Shown in pieces: positions 38,127-45,075 of a stretch of 64,000 nucleotides of DNA. Source of the DNA: Bacteroides faecis MAJ27. Lineage in GTDB: Bacteria; Bacteroidota; Bacteroidia; Bacteroidales; Bacteroidaceae. The stretch covers positions 467,974 to 531,973 of the forward strand of contig NZ_FNNN01000001.1 of NCBI RefSeq assembly GCF_900106755.1. Reading direction: 5' to 3'. The stretch's first letter is position 1. Each line of letters opens with the position of its first letter. The notes under the pieces were generated by a model. That model searched no databases. It was not told the origin of the DNA and saw only the letters and a list, made by a program, of their open reading frames with translations. A program made the translations under genes and the position numbers.

Positions 38127-39887
38127 ATGAAACAAGAAATCATTAATGGTGGCAATGCCCGATATTTGGGCGAATTAGAAAGATTTAAAGATGGTATTCC
38201 TTTTGGCATCGTAAACAAGACAAAGACAGATGTAGGTGGCACTTATGTGGCTGCAAATTGCAGTAGTAACTATATTATCGTATGCCCATTCAAGGATTTG
38301 GTGGATAGCATAGCAGCAGATAAGAATAACAGGTATGAGGTATTCAAATGTTATGGTGGTGTAAGAGAATACCAGTTCAGGAAATATATCAAAAACAATA
38401 CCACATATAAGATAGCCGTGACCTATGACAGCCTGCCAAAATTAATTGGATGGTTGAGCGGTACAGAAGGGTGGAAAGTCTTGGTAGATGAATACCATTT
38501 AATTTTGGAAGACATGGATTTCAGATATGATGCAATTAACGGCTTGATGGAAGAAATACAGAAGTTCAGGCATTATTCTTTTCTGTCTGCCACTCCAATT
38601 GACCTTGACTTTGAGATAGATTTCCTGAAACAGCTTCCACATTACAAAGTCCAATGGAATGGAGTGACGAAAATAACCCCTATCAGATACAAGGTCACGC
38701 AATTAACCAAAGGACTGGCTAGATTCATACAGATATTTTTGGATGAAGGCATATCACTCCCAGACATAAACGGCAATGTCAGCAAAGTGGAAGAACTATA
38801 TATTTTTATCAATTCTGTGACCAGTATCAAGCAGATAGCAGATACGTTGAAACTGAATCCAGATGATGTGAAGATATGTTGTGCTGACAGGATTAGAAAT
38901 AACAAACTGTTGGGCGAATACCAGATTGAATCAGTCAGTAGTCACAATAAGAAGATTAATTTCTTTACAAAGAAATGCTTTCAGGGATGCAACCTTTTCA
39001 CCAATAACGGGCTGATAATAGTAGCCAGTGACGCATACAGAACACAGACTTTGGTGGATATAAGTACTACTATGGAACAGATAGCAGGCAGAATCAGAAT
39101 CAATGATGAATACCAGAACATCTTTAGGAATGTAATAGTCCATCTGTTCTCCACCAATAAGAATGTTATGAGCGATGAAGAGTTTGAGATGTTGATGCAG
39201 GACAAAGAGAAGGAAGCTGACAAGTTGCTAAGCGGATGGAGCAAGCTGGATAAGGAAGAGAGACAGACCTATATTAAGAGGATGAACCTAGACACTGAAC
39301 TGGTCTCCATCATTAATGGCAAGATGGTGTATAACAATCTGAAAAAACAATCCTTCATTTATAAGCAGGCACTAAGGAAGACATACAAGGATGGAATCAG
39401 CATCAGGGACAGTTTTATGCAATCAGAGAAATTTGAGCTTACCAACCAGAATAAATGGAAAGATTTCAACATAAAACTGGCAAAGGCTATGACTGTCAGT
39501 TATGAGCAATTACTAAAAGATTATCTGGATTCCCCTTCTGAATCTTATGAACAGGAATATCCAGAATTTCCACTAATCAAAAGATATTTGAAGGAATCTG
39601 AAATGAATACTCTTAGATGGAACAGGGAGAAGATGCTAAAAGCTGTAGAGGACAAGAAACAAGTTGATAAAGTTTTCTTGGCTATATATCAGCCTGGCTT
39701 TATCAGCAATAAGGATTTGAAAAGCAAATTGAAGGATGAGTTTGGCAGATTGGGAATCAAGTTATCCCCCAAAGCTACCCTGATAGAGAATTGTACTCTT
39801 TACAATGTGGAGAAGGCAAGCAGGAAGATAGATGGAAAAACTGTTAGTGGCTATGAACTTGGCAAGATGATATTTACCTTTGAATAA
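38127..39887 (+). CDS. SF2-helicase-like protein with altered P-loop
   Basis: The 586-residue protein shows helicase-like order. A P-loop-like segment NKTKTDVGGTYVA (about residues 30-42) has the usual GKT lysine position occupied by Gly. Then come IIVCPFKDLVDSI (motif Ia-like), VLVDEYHLIL (DEAH-like motif II, near residue 119), FLSATPID (motif III) and EQIAGRIRI (motif VI, near residue 313). The C-terminal 250 residues are charged and helical. I infer a helicase/translocase-related replication or defence protein; the missing lysine may indicate altered nucleotide use. It has its own terminator. Confidence 0.65.
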   Translation: MKQEIINGGNARYLGELERFKDGIPFGIVNKTKTDVGGTYVAANCSSNYIIVCPFKDLVDSIAADKNNRYEVFKCYGGVREYQFRKYIKNNTTYKIAVTYDSLPKLIGWLSGTEGWKVLVDEYHLILEDMDFRYDAINGLMEEIQKFRHYSFLSATPIDLDFEIDFLKQLPHYKVQWNGVTKITPIRYKVTQLTKGLARFIQIFLDEGISLPDINGNVSKVEELYIFINSVTSIKQIADTLKLNPDDVKICCADRIRNNKLLGEYQIESVSSHNKKINFFTKKCFQGCNLFTNNGLIIVASDAYRTQTLVDISTTMEQIAGRIRINDEYQNIFRNVIVHLFSTNKNVMSDEEFEMLMQDKEKEADKLLSGWSKLDKEERQTYIKRMNLDTELVSIINGKMVYNNLKKQSFIYKQALRKTYKDGISIRDSFMQSEKFELTNQNKWKDFNIKLAKAMTVSYEQLLKDYLDSPSESYEQEYPEFPLIKRYLKESEMNTLRWNREKMLKAVEDKKQVDKVFLAIYQPGFISNKDLKSKLKDEFGRLGIKLSPKATLIENCTLYNVEKASRKIDGKTVSGYELGKMIFTFE

Positions 39888-39921
39888 GAATCTACCAATA
39901 TGACAGAACAGGACAAGAATA

Positions 39922-39956
39922 AAGCTCCAGACCATTAATCAGGTTTGGGGCTTTTT
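39922..39956 (+). terminator. Terminator of the helicase-like gene
   Basis: AAGCTCCAGACC pairs with GGTTTGGGGCTT (with wobbles), followed by a T-run. Confidence 0.75.
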
Positions 39957-40038
39957 ATGTATATCCCCCACCCAAGAATATAGGTACCTGAAATTCATCC
40001 CCCCCCTTTTATTGAGGAAGTGTTTTTTATTTGGAGTT

Positions 40039-40052
40039 TATGCTTTGATAAA
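40039..40052. repeat. Direct repeat, left copy, flanking the three-gene cargo
   Basis: TATGCTTTGATAAA occurs here and at 41473-41486, with further similarity beyond it and a TTATTGAG shortly before each copy. Confidence 0.65.
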
Positions 40053-40102
40053 GTGAAATATTTAATCTATTAATCCCCTAAAATAACAATTCATACTTAT
40101 TT

Positions 40103-40510
40103 TTAGTGATTTGGAGATAAGTGCAAGAGAAATTTAACAGACGAATGAATATTCTTACCGTTTTCTTTAGCAGGTTGCCATTGGGGCATATTGAGTAGTG
40201 TATATAATAAAATAGAATCATTATGCGAATGTTGAACTACGTCTATTAACGTAGCTTGTTTAACAAATCCCAAACTATCAATCTTTACACAAATTTTGTA
40301 TGTATATCGTTCCATTTCATCCTGTAAACACAAGTTCTTACCTAAATAGTCTATTACAGATAAGTATTCCTCTGTTTGAAAAAACGCAGGTGTAAATATA
40401 TTCCCTAAAGCAACAGGAGAGCTTATTTTCTTTGTTGTACATGACAGGATTGATACAATAACTATCAATTGTAATCCTAATATCCAGAATCTTTTACCCG
40501 TTAATTCCAT
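40103..40510 (-). CDS. Lipoprotein with TonB-C-terminal-like ending
   Basis: The 135-residue protein has a lipoprotein-type signal (VSILSCTTKK). The C-terminal motif LLNMPQWQPAKENGKNIHSS resembles the end of TonB-like domains (MPxWxPAxxxGK), but there is no transmembrane-Pro-rich architecture. It is the last gene of a three-gene operon and overlaps the preceding membrane-protein gene by 10 bp. The start MELTGKRFW echoes MKLTDK of its two neighbours. The function is unknown. Confidence 0.7.
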   Translation of the reverse strand: MELTGKRFWILGLQLIVIVSILSCTTKKISSPVALGNIFTPAFFQTEEYLSVIDYLGKNLCLQDEMERYTYKICVKIDSLGFVKQATLIDVVQHSHNDSILLYTLLNMPQWQPAKENGKNIHSSVKFLLHLSPNH

Positions 40511-40893
40511 ATATTATATCGTTTTTGGATATAGTAACAACACCCACATATTAATACAGCAGATAGCAATGTATTAAAAATATTCATTGTTGTAAACATG
40601 AGCCATGTCATTGCATCCCCACAGTCATAGACTTCTATTTGCATTAAACATGTGAACAAAATGTTTATGGAGAAAAATGTAAGTAAAGCCAACTTCCACC
40701 AAGAATTACCTTTGTAAAATAACCATGCAATAATACTACCCAATAAGTATGAGCATAGATAGGTTGGAATAACAGAACCCTCTATCAGCCAAGTAATTTC
40801 CATGAATGAAAGAGGATGAAGTAACATCGCAATTATACAACAAAGTAATATTATACCCTCATACTTCCAGATATTTTTATCAGTTAGTTTCAT
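40501..40893 (-). CDS. Small four-helix membrane protein, paralogue B
   Basis: The 130-residue protein has four predicted membrane helices. It shares with the next gene the start MKLTDK, the phrase EGIxLxC and the segment LLGSIIAWxxYKxNxxWKL. It is evidently a tandem-duplicate paralogue of the 40890-41279 product. It overlaps that gene by 4 bp (ATGA) and the lipoprotein gene by 10 bp, so translation is probably coupled. The function is unknown. Confidence 0.75.
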   Translation of the reverse strand: MKLTDKNIWKYEGIILLCCIIAMLLHPLSFMEITWLIEGSVIPTYLCSYLLGSIIAWLFYKGNSWWKLALLTFFSINILFTCLMQIEVYDCGDAMTWLMFTTMNIFNTLLSAVLICGCCYYIQKRYNIWN

Positions 40894-41279
40894 AGCCTTA
40901 AGATTCTTTTAGCCCCAAATACAAGAATAATTATTGGAAATATGGAACACAAGCACCAATAAAGAAGTCCGTTTGCAAATAACATAAATAAATTTCCATA
41001 GGGATTGGGATATACAACCCTTAGTATCATGTCGATAGTACAATATATAATGGTGGAGAACAAGAAAACGTAACAGAGCAGTTTCCAAACACCATTATTT
41101 TTATAAACTTTCCAAGCTATTATACTACCTAGTAAACAACTTAATGTATAGAATACAACAATGCTTGGTATTTGTGAAATACATATACCAAAATTCAAAG
41201 CATACAAATATGAAGATAAGATACCGCATATTAACATTATGCCTTCAAACCACCACAATCTTTTGTCTGTTAGTTTCAT
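40890..41279 (-). CDS. Small four-helix membrane protein, paralogue A
   Basis: The 129-residue protein has four hydrophobic segments and the shared MKLTDKRLWWFEGIMLICGI and LLGSIIAWKVYKNNGVWKLL regions. It is the first gene of the operon, with a -7 box 48 bp upstream. I do not recognise the family. Confidence 0.75.
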   Translation of the reverse strand: MKLTDKRLWWFEGIMLICGILSSYLYALNFGICISQIPSIVVFYTLSCLLGSIIAWKVYKNNGVWKLLCYVFLFSTIIYCTIDMILRVVYPNPYGNLFMLFANGLLYWCLCSIFPIIILVFGAKRILRL

Positions 41280-41326
41280 TTATTGCTTTCCCTTATGTAA
41301 TAAGAATTCATTTAATATCTAACACA

Positions 41327-41334
41327 CAAATATA
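41327..41334 (-). promoter_or_regulatory. -7 promoter box for the membrane-protein operon
   Basis: TATATTTG on the minus strand, 48 bp before the first ATG. The nearest TTTG is 26 bp upstream, longer than normal spacing. Confidence 0.5.
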
Positions 41335-41472
41335 GTACATTTATTGGAAAAGAACTAAGCCAAACTGTTCTAAATCAAAATAAAAAACACAGTACTTATT
41401 TGGGCATATAGATAGAATACCTACTATTATTCCCCTCTCTTTAATTTTAGAAAATCCATCTTATTGAGATAC

Positions 41473-41486
41473 TATGCTTTGATAAA
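41473..41486. repeat. Direct repeat, right copy, flanking the three-gene cargo
   Basis: This is the partner of 40039-40052. The two copies bracket the complete operon. Confidence 0.65.
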
Positions 41487-41760
41487 ATGGATTTATTAGT
41501 CAGACAGTGAGCATGAGGTATATATTATGCACTCTATAGCGGTGTAACTACTAACACCCCCTTACCCATTATTAGGAAAAATGAAAGGATAACATGAATT
41601 GCCATTCAGCCCACAAACCTTTTGAACTTCTGAAATGTGCGGACTTATCAACGATTGGTATATGTCTACATATAAAGATGCACAAAGGAAAGTGAATGAA
41701 TAGTACTTCATGTCAAGCCCTCATTTTGTCCTTAAATACACTATTTACTAATCTATTATT

Positions 41761-41898
41761 ATGCGTATGGAGAATTTAAAGATTTTATTGACGTTTGGAA
41801 TAATTCTAATTGTGCCAGTAGTCTTAATGCCACAGTTCTTTATTGGATTATTAATACTGATTGTGGCTTGCTTAGCTTTCAGACAGAGGAATTTCTAA
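41761..41898 (+). CDS. Small membrane protein (45 residues)
   Basis: ATG at 41761, TAA ending at 41898. The product is one long hydrophobic stretch (KILLTFGIILIVPVVLM and GLLILIVACLAF) ending RQRNF, so one or two membrane helices. It is 24 bp upstream of the DUF3871 gene in the same direction and may be co-transcribed with it. Confidence 0.55.
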   Translation: MRMENLKILLTFGIILIVPVVLMPQFFIGLLILIVACLAFRQRNF

Positions 41899-41922
41899 TA
41901 TTAACTTAATAAATTACAGATT

Positions 41923-42942
41923 ATGGAATCAACATTACAGATTATGCCAGTACAAAGAACTAGTAGAAACTTTGGTGAATTTGCAGAAGATGCAACTATA
42001 GTAGTAGAAGAGCCTGTTGTTAAATCAAGTGTATCGTTTTTAGATGCTAACACAAATCCCGTTACATTGGAAGAATTGACAACTCAATGCGTTGTACCTA
42101 CATGGGCAAACCAAGAGTTGACAATCGCACATCAGGATTTTATATCATGTGTGCATGATGCAGCCAGTTCTTTTTATGCAGGGGAGACAGTAAATGCGCC
42201 TGATATTCGTTGCAGTCATATTGTACGTGGCAGAACTCCCCAAAGTTTGGGCAAGAAAGCTTCTGAACTGTTGGAATGTGAAAAAACACAATTCTATCAA
42301 AGACTTGCTTTTGCCTTTACCATTCCAACTATTTATGAGACAATAAATAGGCAGAAACTTGAATTGTGCGTGGGTGGAGTAAGGAACTATTCAGACTTGA
42401 ACCTCTATCGTTCAACAAAAGGTTTGGAGAAATTCTCTTGCTTTATTGGGTGGCGTGTTCGCATTTGTAGTAATCAGGTACTCACAGGAGAAGGAGTTAA
42501 GTTCTCTATGGAAGTTTCAAATATTGGTGAACTCTATAGAAATGTGCTTGACTTGTTTAACAATTTCAATCCTGCCAAAGAAATCCATTTGATGCAAACT
42601 TTATCCAACACTTCACTTAGTGAATCACAGTTTGCACAAATCATTGGTCGTTGTCGTTGCTATCAAGCATTGCCAATTGGTTATCAGAAATCAATACCTA
42701 AACTATTGATAACTGACAGCCAGATAAACAGTGTTTGCCGTGACTTCTATCACAACGAAGCGTTTGGAATGAAAGATAATGCTATTTCTCTTTTCGATTT
42801 TCACAATTTGCTTACCCAATCCAACAAAAATAGTTACGTGGACACTTATTTGCAACGGGCAGTTAATGCAACGGAAATCAGTGTTGGAATTAACAACGTT
42901 TTACGTGGAATAGATGACAAATATCAGTGGTTTCTTAGTTAG
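41923..42942 (+). CDS. DUF3871 family protein
   Basis: The 339-residue protein has the features I associate with DUF3871 of Bacteroides mobile elements: the IRCSHIVRGRTPQSLGKKAS region, CVGGVRNYSDLNLY and the C-terminal LFDFHNLLTQSNKNSYVDTY segment. It resembles plasmid/phage DUF932-like proteins in general style. There is no signal peptide, so it is cytoplasmic. The function is unknown. A terminator follows directly. Confidence 0.78.
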   Translation: MESTLQIMPVQRTSRNFGEFAEDATIVVEEPVVKSSVSFLDANTNPVTLEELTTQCVVPTWANQELTIAHQDFISCVHDAASSFYAGETVNAPDIRCSHIVRGRTPQSLGKKASELLECEKTQFYQRLAFAFTIPTIYETINRQKLELCVGGVRNYSDLNLYRSTKGLEKFSCFIGWRVRICSNQVLTGEGVKFSMEVSNIGELYRNVLDLFNNFNPAKEIHLMQTLSNTSLSESQFAQIIGRCRCYQALPIGYQKSIPKLLITDSQINSVCRDFYHNEAFGMKDNAISLFDFHNLLTQSNKNSYVDTYLQRAVNATEISVGINNVLRGIDDKYQWFLS

Positions 42943-42979
42943 TGGTATTTGAGAATACATAGGATTGTCAAATACAGAA

Positions 42980-43015
42980 AAAGGGCATCTATATAATAAA
43001 GTATAGGTGTCCTTT
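42980..43015 (+). terminator. Terminator of the DUF3871 gene
   Basis: AAAGGGCATCTATA pairs with TATAGGTGTCCTTT over 14 bp including two G-T wobbles, followed by CTTTATT. Confidence 0.75.
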
Positions 43016-43049
43016 CTTTATTCTATCACTTATTAATAATCAAAGATTT

Positions 43050-43175
43050 ATGTTACAAACGTTAGTAGTCGTTACATTTTGGATTATCATGTACTTTATT
43101 GCGTGTGCAATCTCACCTATTGTATTCTTCTTGATGATTATCTGGACTATATACAAGATTATTACGGTGAAGTAG
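43050..43175 (+). CDS. Very small membrane protein (41 residues)
   Basis: ATG at 43050, TAG at 43173-43175. The product is almost entirely hydrophobic (LVVVTFWIIMYFIACAISPI, VFFLMIIWTIYKII) with a terminal K. It sits between two terminators as an isolated small unit. It may be a single-helix or hairpin membrane peptide. Confidence 0.5.
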   Translation: MLQTLVVVTFWIIMYFIACAISPIVFFLMIIWTIYKIITVK

Positions 43176-43197
43176 TACATTAAAATGCAGAAAAAAC

Positions 43198-43225
43198 AAA
43201 GAGCATCCATACAGGTGCTCTTTTT
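43198..43225 (+). terminator. Terminator after the 41-residue gene
   Basis: AAAGAGCATCC (43198-43208) pairs with GGTGCTCTTT (43214-43223), followed by a T-run. Confidence 0.75.
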
Positions 43226-43254
43226 ATTTATAAACCTCTTAAATATTAAAGAAT

Positions 43255-43527
43255 ATGGTAATAGAAGGCAGTCGCGAATACAAGGCAGCGCAAGAACTTG
43301 AAAGAGCCTTGAACGATTATAGTTGGAATCCCCAAAGGTTTGCAGAGAGTACAAGGTGTTATCACCGTACACTACAGCAGGAATTAATAAAGACCATTGT
43401 GGAGATTATCCGCATGGTTGGTAGTAAGGACTATGGTACAGACCTTAGGAATCAGGCATCACACGAACTCTGTCAACGAATAGTTGACAGTGGCGTATTA
43501 GATGAAGCTCACCTACCTTTTATATAG
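43255..43527 (+). CDS. Hypothetical cytoplasmic protein (90 residues)
   Basis: A helical, charged 90-residue protein: REYKAAQELERALNDYSWNP at the start and QASHELCQRIVDSGVLDEAH near the end. No known domain recognised. It is flanked by its own terminators, typical of the small genes in this part of the island. Confidence 0.65.
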   Translation: MVIEGSREYKAAQELERALNDYSWNPQRFAESTRCYHRTLQQELIKTIVEIIRMVGSKDYGTDLRNQASHELCQRIVDSGVLDEAHLPFI

Positions 43528-43539
43528 GTTGAATGAAGT

Positions 43540-43565
43540 AAGGACATTATTTGCTTAGTGTCCTT
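43540..43565 (+). terminator. Terminator after the 90-residue gene
   Basis: AAGGACA (43540-43546) pairs with TGTCCTT (43559-43565), followed by GCTTTAT. Confidence 0.6.
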
Positions 43566-43681
43566 GCTTTATAATATTCACTTTGTTAATTAGTGAATGT
43601 TTAGCTAATAATCAGTAGGTTAGATATTCCAACTCAAAATTAATATTCACTTATATTAGTTTCACTATAAAACAGAACGTT

Positions 43682-44269
43682 ATGTCACTTAAATATTCAA
43701 GTACAACAGCAGATTATCTGCAATGGAGCGAAGCAATGAACTTAGTAAGAAAATTGGCAAGGGATAATAATTATAAGATGTCACTTCTTATTGCTTTAGG
43801 TTGCTTCACAGGTCTAAGAATTTCTGATATTCTCGCTTTAAGGTGGAATCAGATATTAGATGCGGAAGAGTTTACCATTACAGAGATTAAGACAGGGAAG
43901 CAGAGGACAATTAGGATTAACATGCAGCTACAGCAACATATCAGAGATTGTTATGAGCATATAAATCCAGTTGGCATAAATGCTCCTGCATTGATAAGTC
44001 AGAAGGGGACAGTGTACACAGTTCAGAGAATCAATGTCATGTTGAAGGAGATAAAGAAGAAGTACAAGTTGCATATAGGCAATTTCAGTTGCCATTCTCT
44101 TAGGAAGACCTTTGGCAGACAGGTCTACAACATGAATAACGATAATTCAGAGCTTGCACTTGTTAAGCTCATGGAGCTATTCAATCATTCCAGTGTGTCA
44201 ATTACTAAGAGATACTTGGGATTAAGGCAAGAGGAATTATTAAATACCTATGATTGCCTTAGCTTCTGA
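43682..44269 (+). CDS. Catalytic-domain-only tyrosine recombinase
   Basis: At 195 residues it is little more than the phage-integrase catalytic domain. All expected residues are visible: Arg in FTGLRISDIL, Lys in IKTGKQRT, the HSLRKTFG box (HxxR), His in LFNHSSVSIT and Tyr in TKRYLGL. No arm- or core-binding domain is present. FimB-like and invertase-type recombinases share this minimal size. A 14-bp inverted repeat lies 11 bp after its stop codon. It could act on local inversion sites or resolve the element; that is inference. Confidence 0.88.
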   Translation: MSLKYSSTTADYLQWSEAMNLVRKLARDNNYKMSLLIALGCFTGLRISDILALRWNQILDAEEFTITEIKTGKQRTIRINMQLQQHIRDCYEHINPVGINAPALISQKGTVYTVQRINVMLKEIKKKYKLHIGNFSCHSLRKTFGRQVYNMNNDNSELALVKLMELFNHSSVSITKRYLGLRQEELLNTYDCLSF

Positions 44270-44280
44270 TAATGATAATT

Positions 44281-44343
44281 GGGTTGGTATGAAAATTCAG
44301 AATTTCTACTTATATGGAGATTTGACAAGTTTCATACCAATCC
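44281..44343. repeat. Long inverted repeat just after the small recombinase gene
   Basis: GGGTTGGTATGAAA (44281-44294) pairs with TTTCATACCAATCC (44330-44343) over 14 bp with one G-T wobble. It can extend by ATAATT/AATTAT across a 2-nt bulge. The 35-nt loop carries TATATGGAGAT, a motif also seen at the start of the RNA at 44428. Confidence 0.8.
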
Positions 44344-44390
44344 TGAATTATTGAGTAGAGACAGCTCTCAACTTTTAATAAACAATAGTT

Positions 44391-44421
44391 CTTGCAAATT
44401 AAACAGCTTTTAGTAACTTTG
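44391..44421 (+). promoter_or_regulatory. Promoter of the structured RNA
   Basis: -33 CTTG at 44391-44394 (one mismatch), 19-bp spacer, -7 TAACTTTG at 44414-44421. It starts transcription close to 44428. Confidence 0.7.
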
Positions 44422-44427
44422 TAGCAA

Positions 44428-44676
44428 TTTCAGACTTCTATGGAGATAGTTCTGAAAGGACATAGTTAACGAAGAGCGTTTGATATATTATCCTGTTATG
44501 AAATCTGGACAATTTCAAAGAATGAGGATAGTAGGCAAGAACGCTCACGTCAGTGTTATATATTCATCTTAAGGGATGAACTATATATTTTTCTGGCGTG
44601 GGCTATTGTTTATTACTCATTCTTGGGCAGTCCAGAGCCTCATAACGGTAATATTCAATAGTTTCCACGCTTTTTT
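44428..44676 (+). ncRNA. Candidate structured RNA (about 250 nt) with intrinsic terminator
   Basis: A 5' hairpin (44428-44457; TTTCAGA/TCTGAAA with CTAT/ATAG inside) is followed by a long rod: 44493-44501 with 44640-44648 (9 bp), 44504-44510 with 44630-44636 (7 bp), 44518-44526 with 44616-44624 (9 bp), a central bubble, 44544-44553 with 44593-44602 (10 bp), and 44557-44568 with 44575-44587 (12 bp). Several pairs are G-U, which favours RNA over DNA pairing. A competing terminator pairs 44596-44616 with 44648-44670 and ends in six T residues. No open reading frame fits. It could be a free RNA (6S-like rod) or a switch for the genes downstream. I cannot match it to a named family. Confidence 0.7.
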
Positions 44677-44790
44677 GTATTGTATAACAGTCAGCAGGGA
44701 ACTCTGGCTATAATAAATATTCTATAGACACAAAAAGAAAAACAATTATTACTTATCAACACTTAAATGCAGTGGAATCAATGATTTAAT

Positions 44791-44829
44791 ATAAAGTGAC
44801 AGTGTTTTGCTGTGAATTCCCCACTTTAT
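44791..44829 (+). promoter_or_regulatory. Hairpin in the leader of the 61-residue gene
   Basis: ATAAAGTG pairs with CACTTTAT around a nested ACAG/CTGT stem. It lies 55 bp before the ATG at 44884. The role is unknown. Confidence 0.4.
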
Positions 44830-44883
44830 CAATAAACTATTATCTTTAAAGGGAATGAGAAGATTACAGATAACTATGATTAC

Positions 44884-45069
44884 ATGGAAAAGAAATTCAA
44901 ACTAATAATTTCCCCAGAACGGTGTGATGCAGAAGCGTTAGCTCATTTTATAGCAGAGCTTGAAAGGCTTAAATTAGGTGTACTTACAAATGGAGAAATT
45001 GTTTACGATGACAAGAATGAAAAAGAAGTCTTTAATTTAATGGAGAAATGTATTTTAAATAAAGAGTAA
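44884..45069 (+). CDS. Hypothetical protein (61 residues)
   Basis: A small charged protein (FKLIISPERCDAEALAHFIA at the start, EVFNLMEKCILNKE at the end) with no signal peptide. It precedes the large lipoprotein gene by 6 bp and is probably co-transcribed with it. An in-frame alternative is unlikely. No family recognised. Confidence 0.65.
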   Translation: MEKKFKLIISPERCDAEALAHFIAELERLKLGVLTNGEIVYDDKNEKEVFNLMEKCILNKE

Positions 45070-45075
45070 CAGATT

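Larger units (their letters stand above)
41280..41760. other. Gene-free interval upstream of the membrane-protein operon
   Basis: It holds the operon's -7 box (41327-41334) and the right direct-repeat copy (41473-41486). I see no convincing gene in the rest. Confidence 0.5.

Noticed and set aside
40001..40008. Run of eight C residues as a phase-variation tract
   Set aside because: It lies outside any reading frame and promoter that I can identify.
43040..43372. 110-codon minus-strand frame
   Set aside because: It is antisense to the 41- and 90-residue genes and crosses two terminators.
44493..44648. The rod at 44493-44648 as DNA inversion sites
   Set aside because: Several helices need G-U pairs and bulges, which fits RNA pairing better than recombinase sites.
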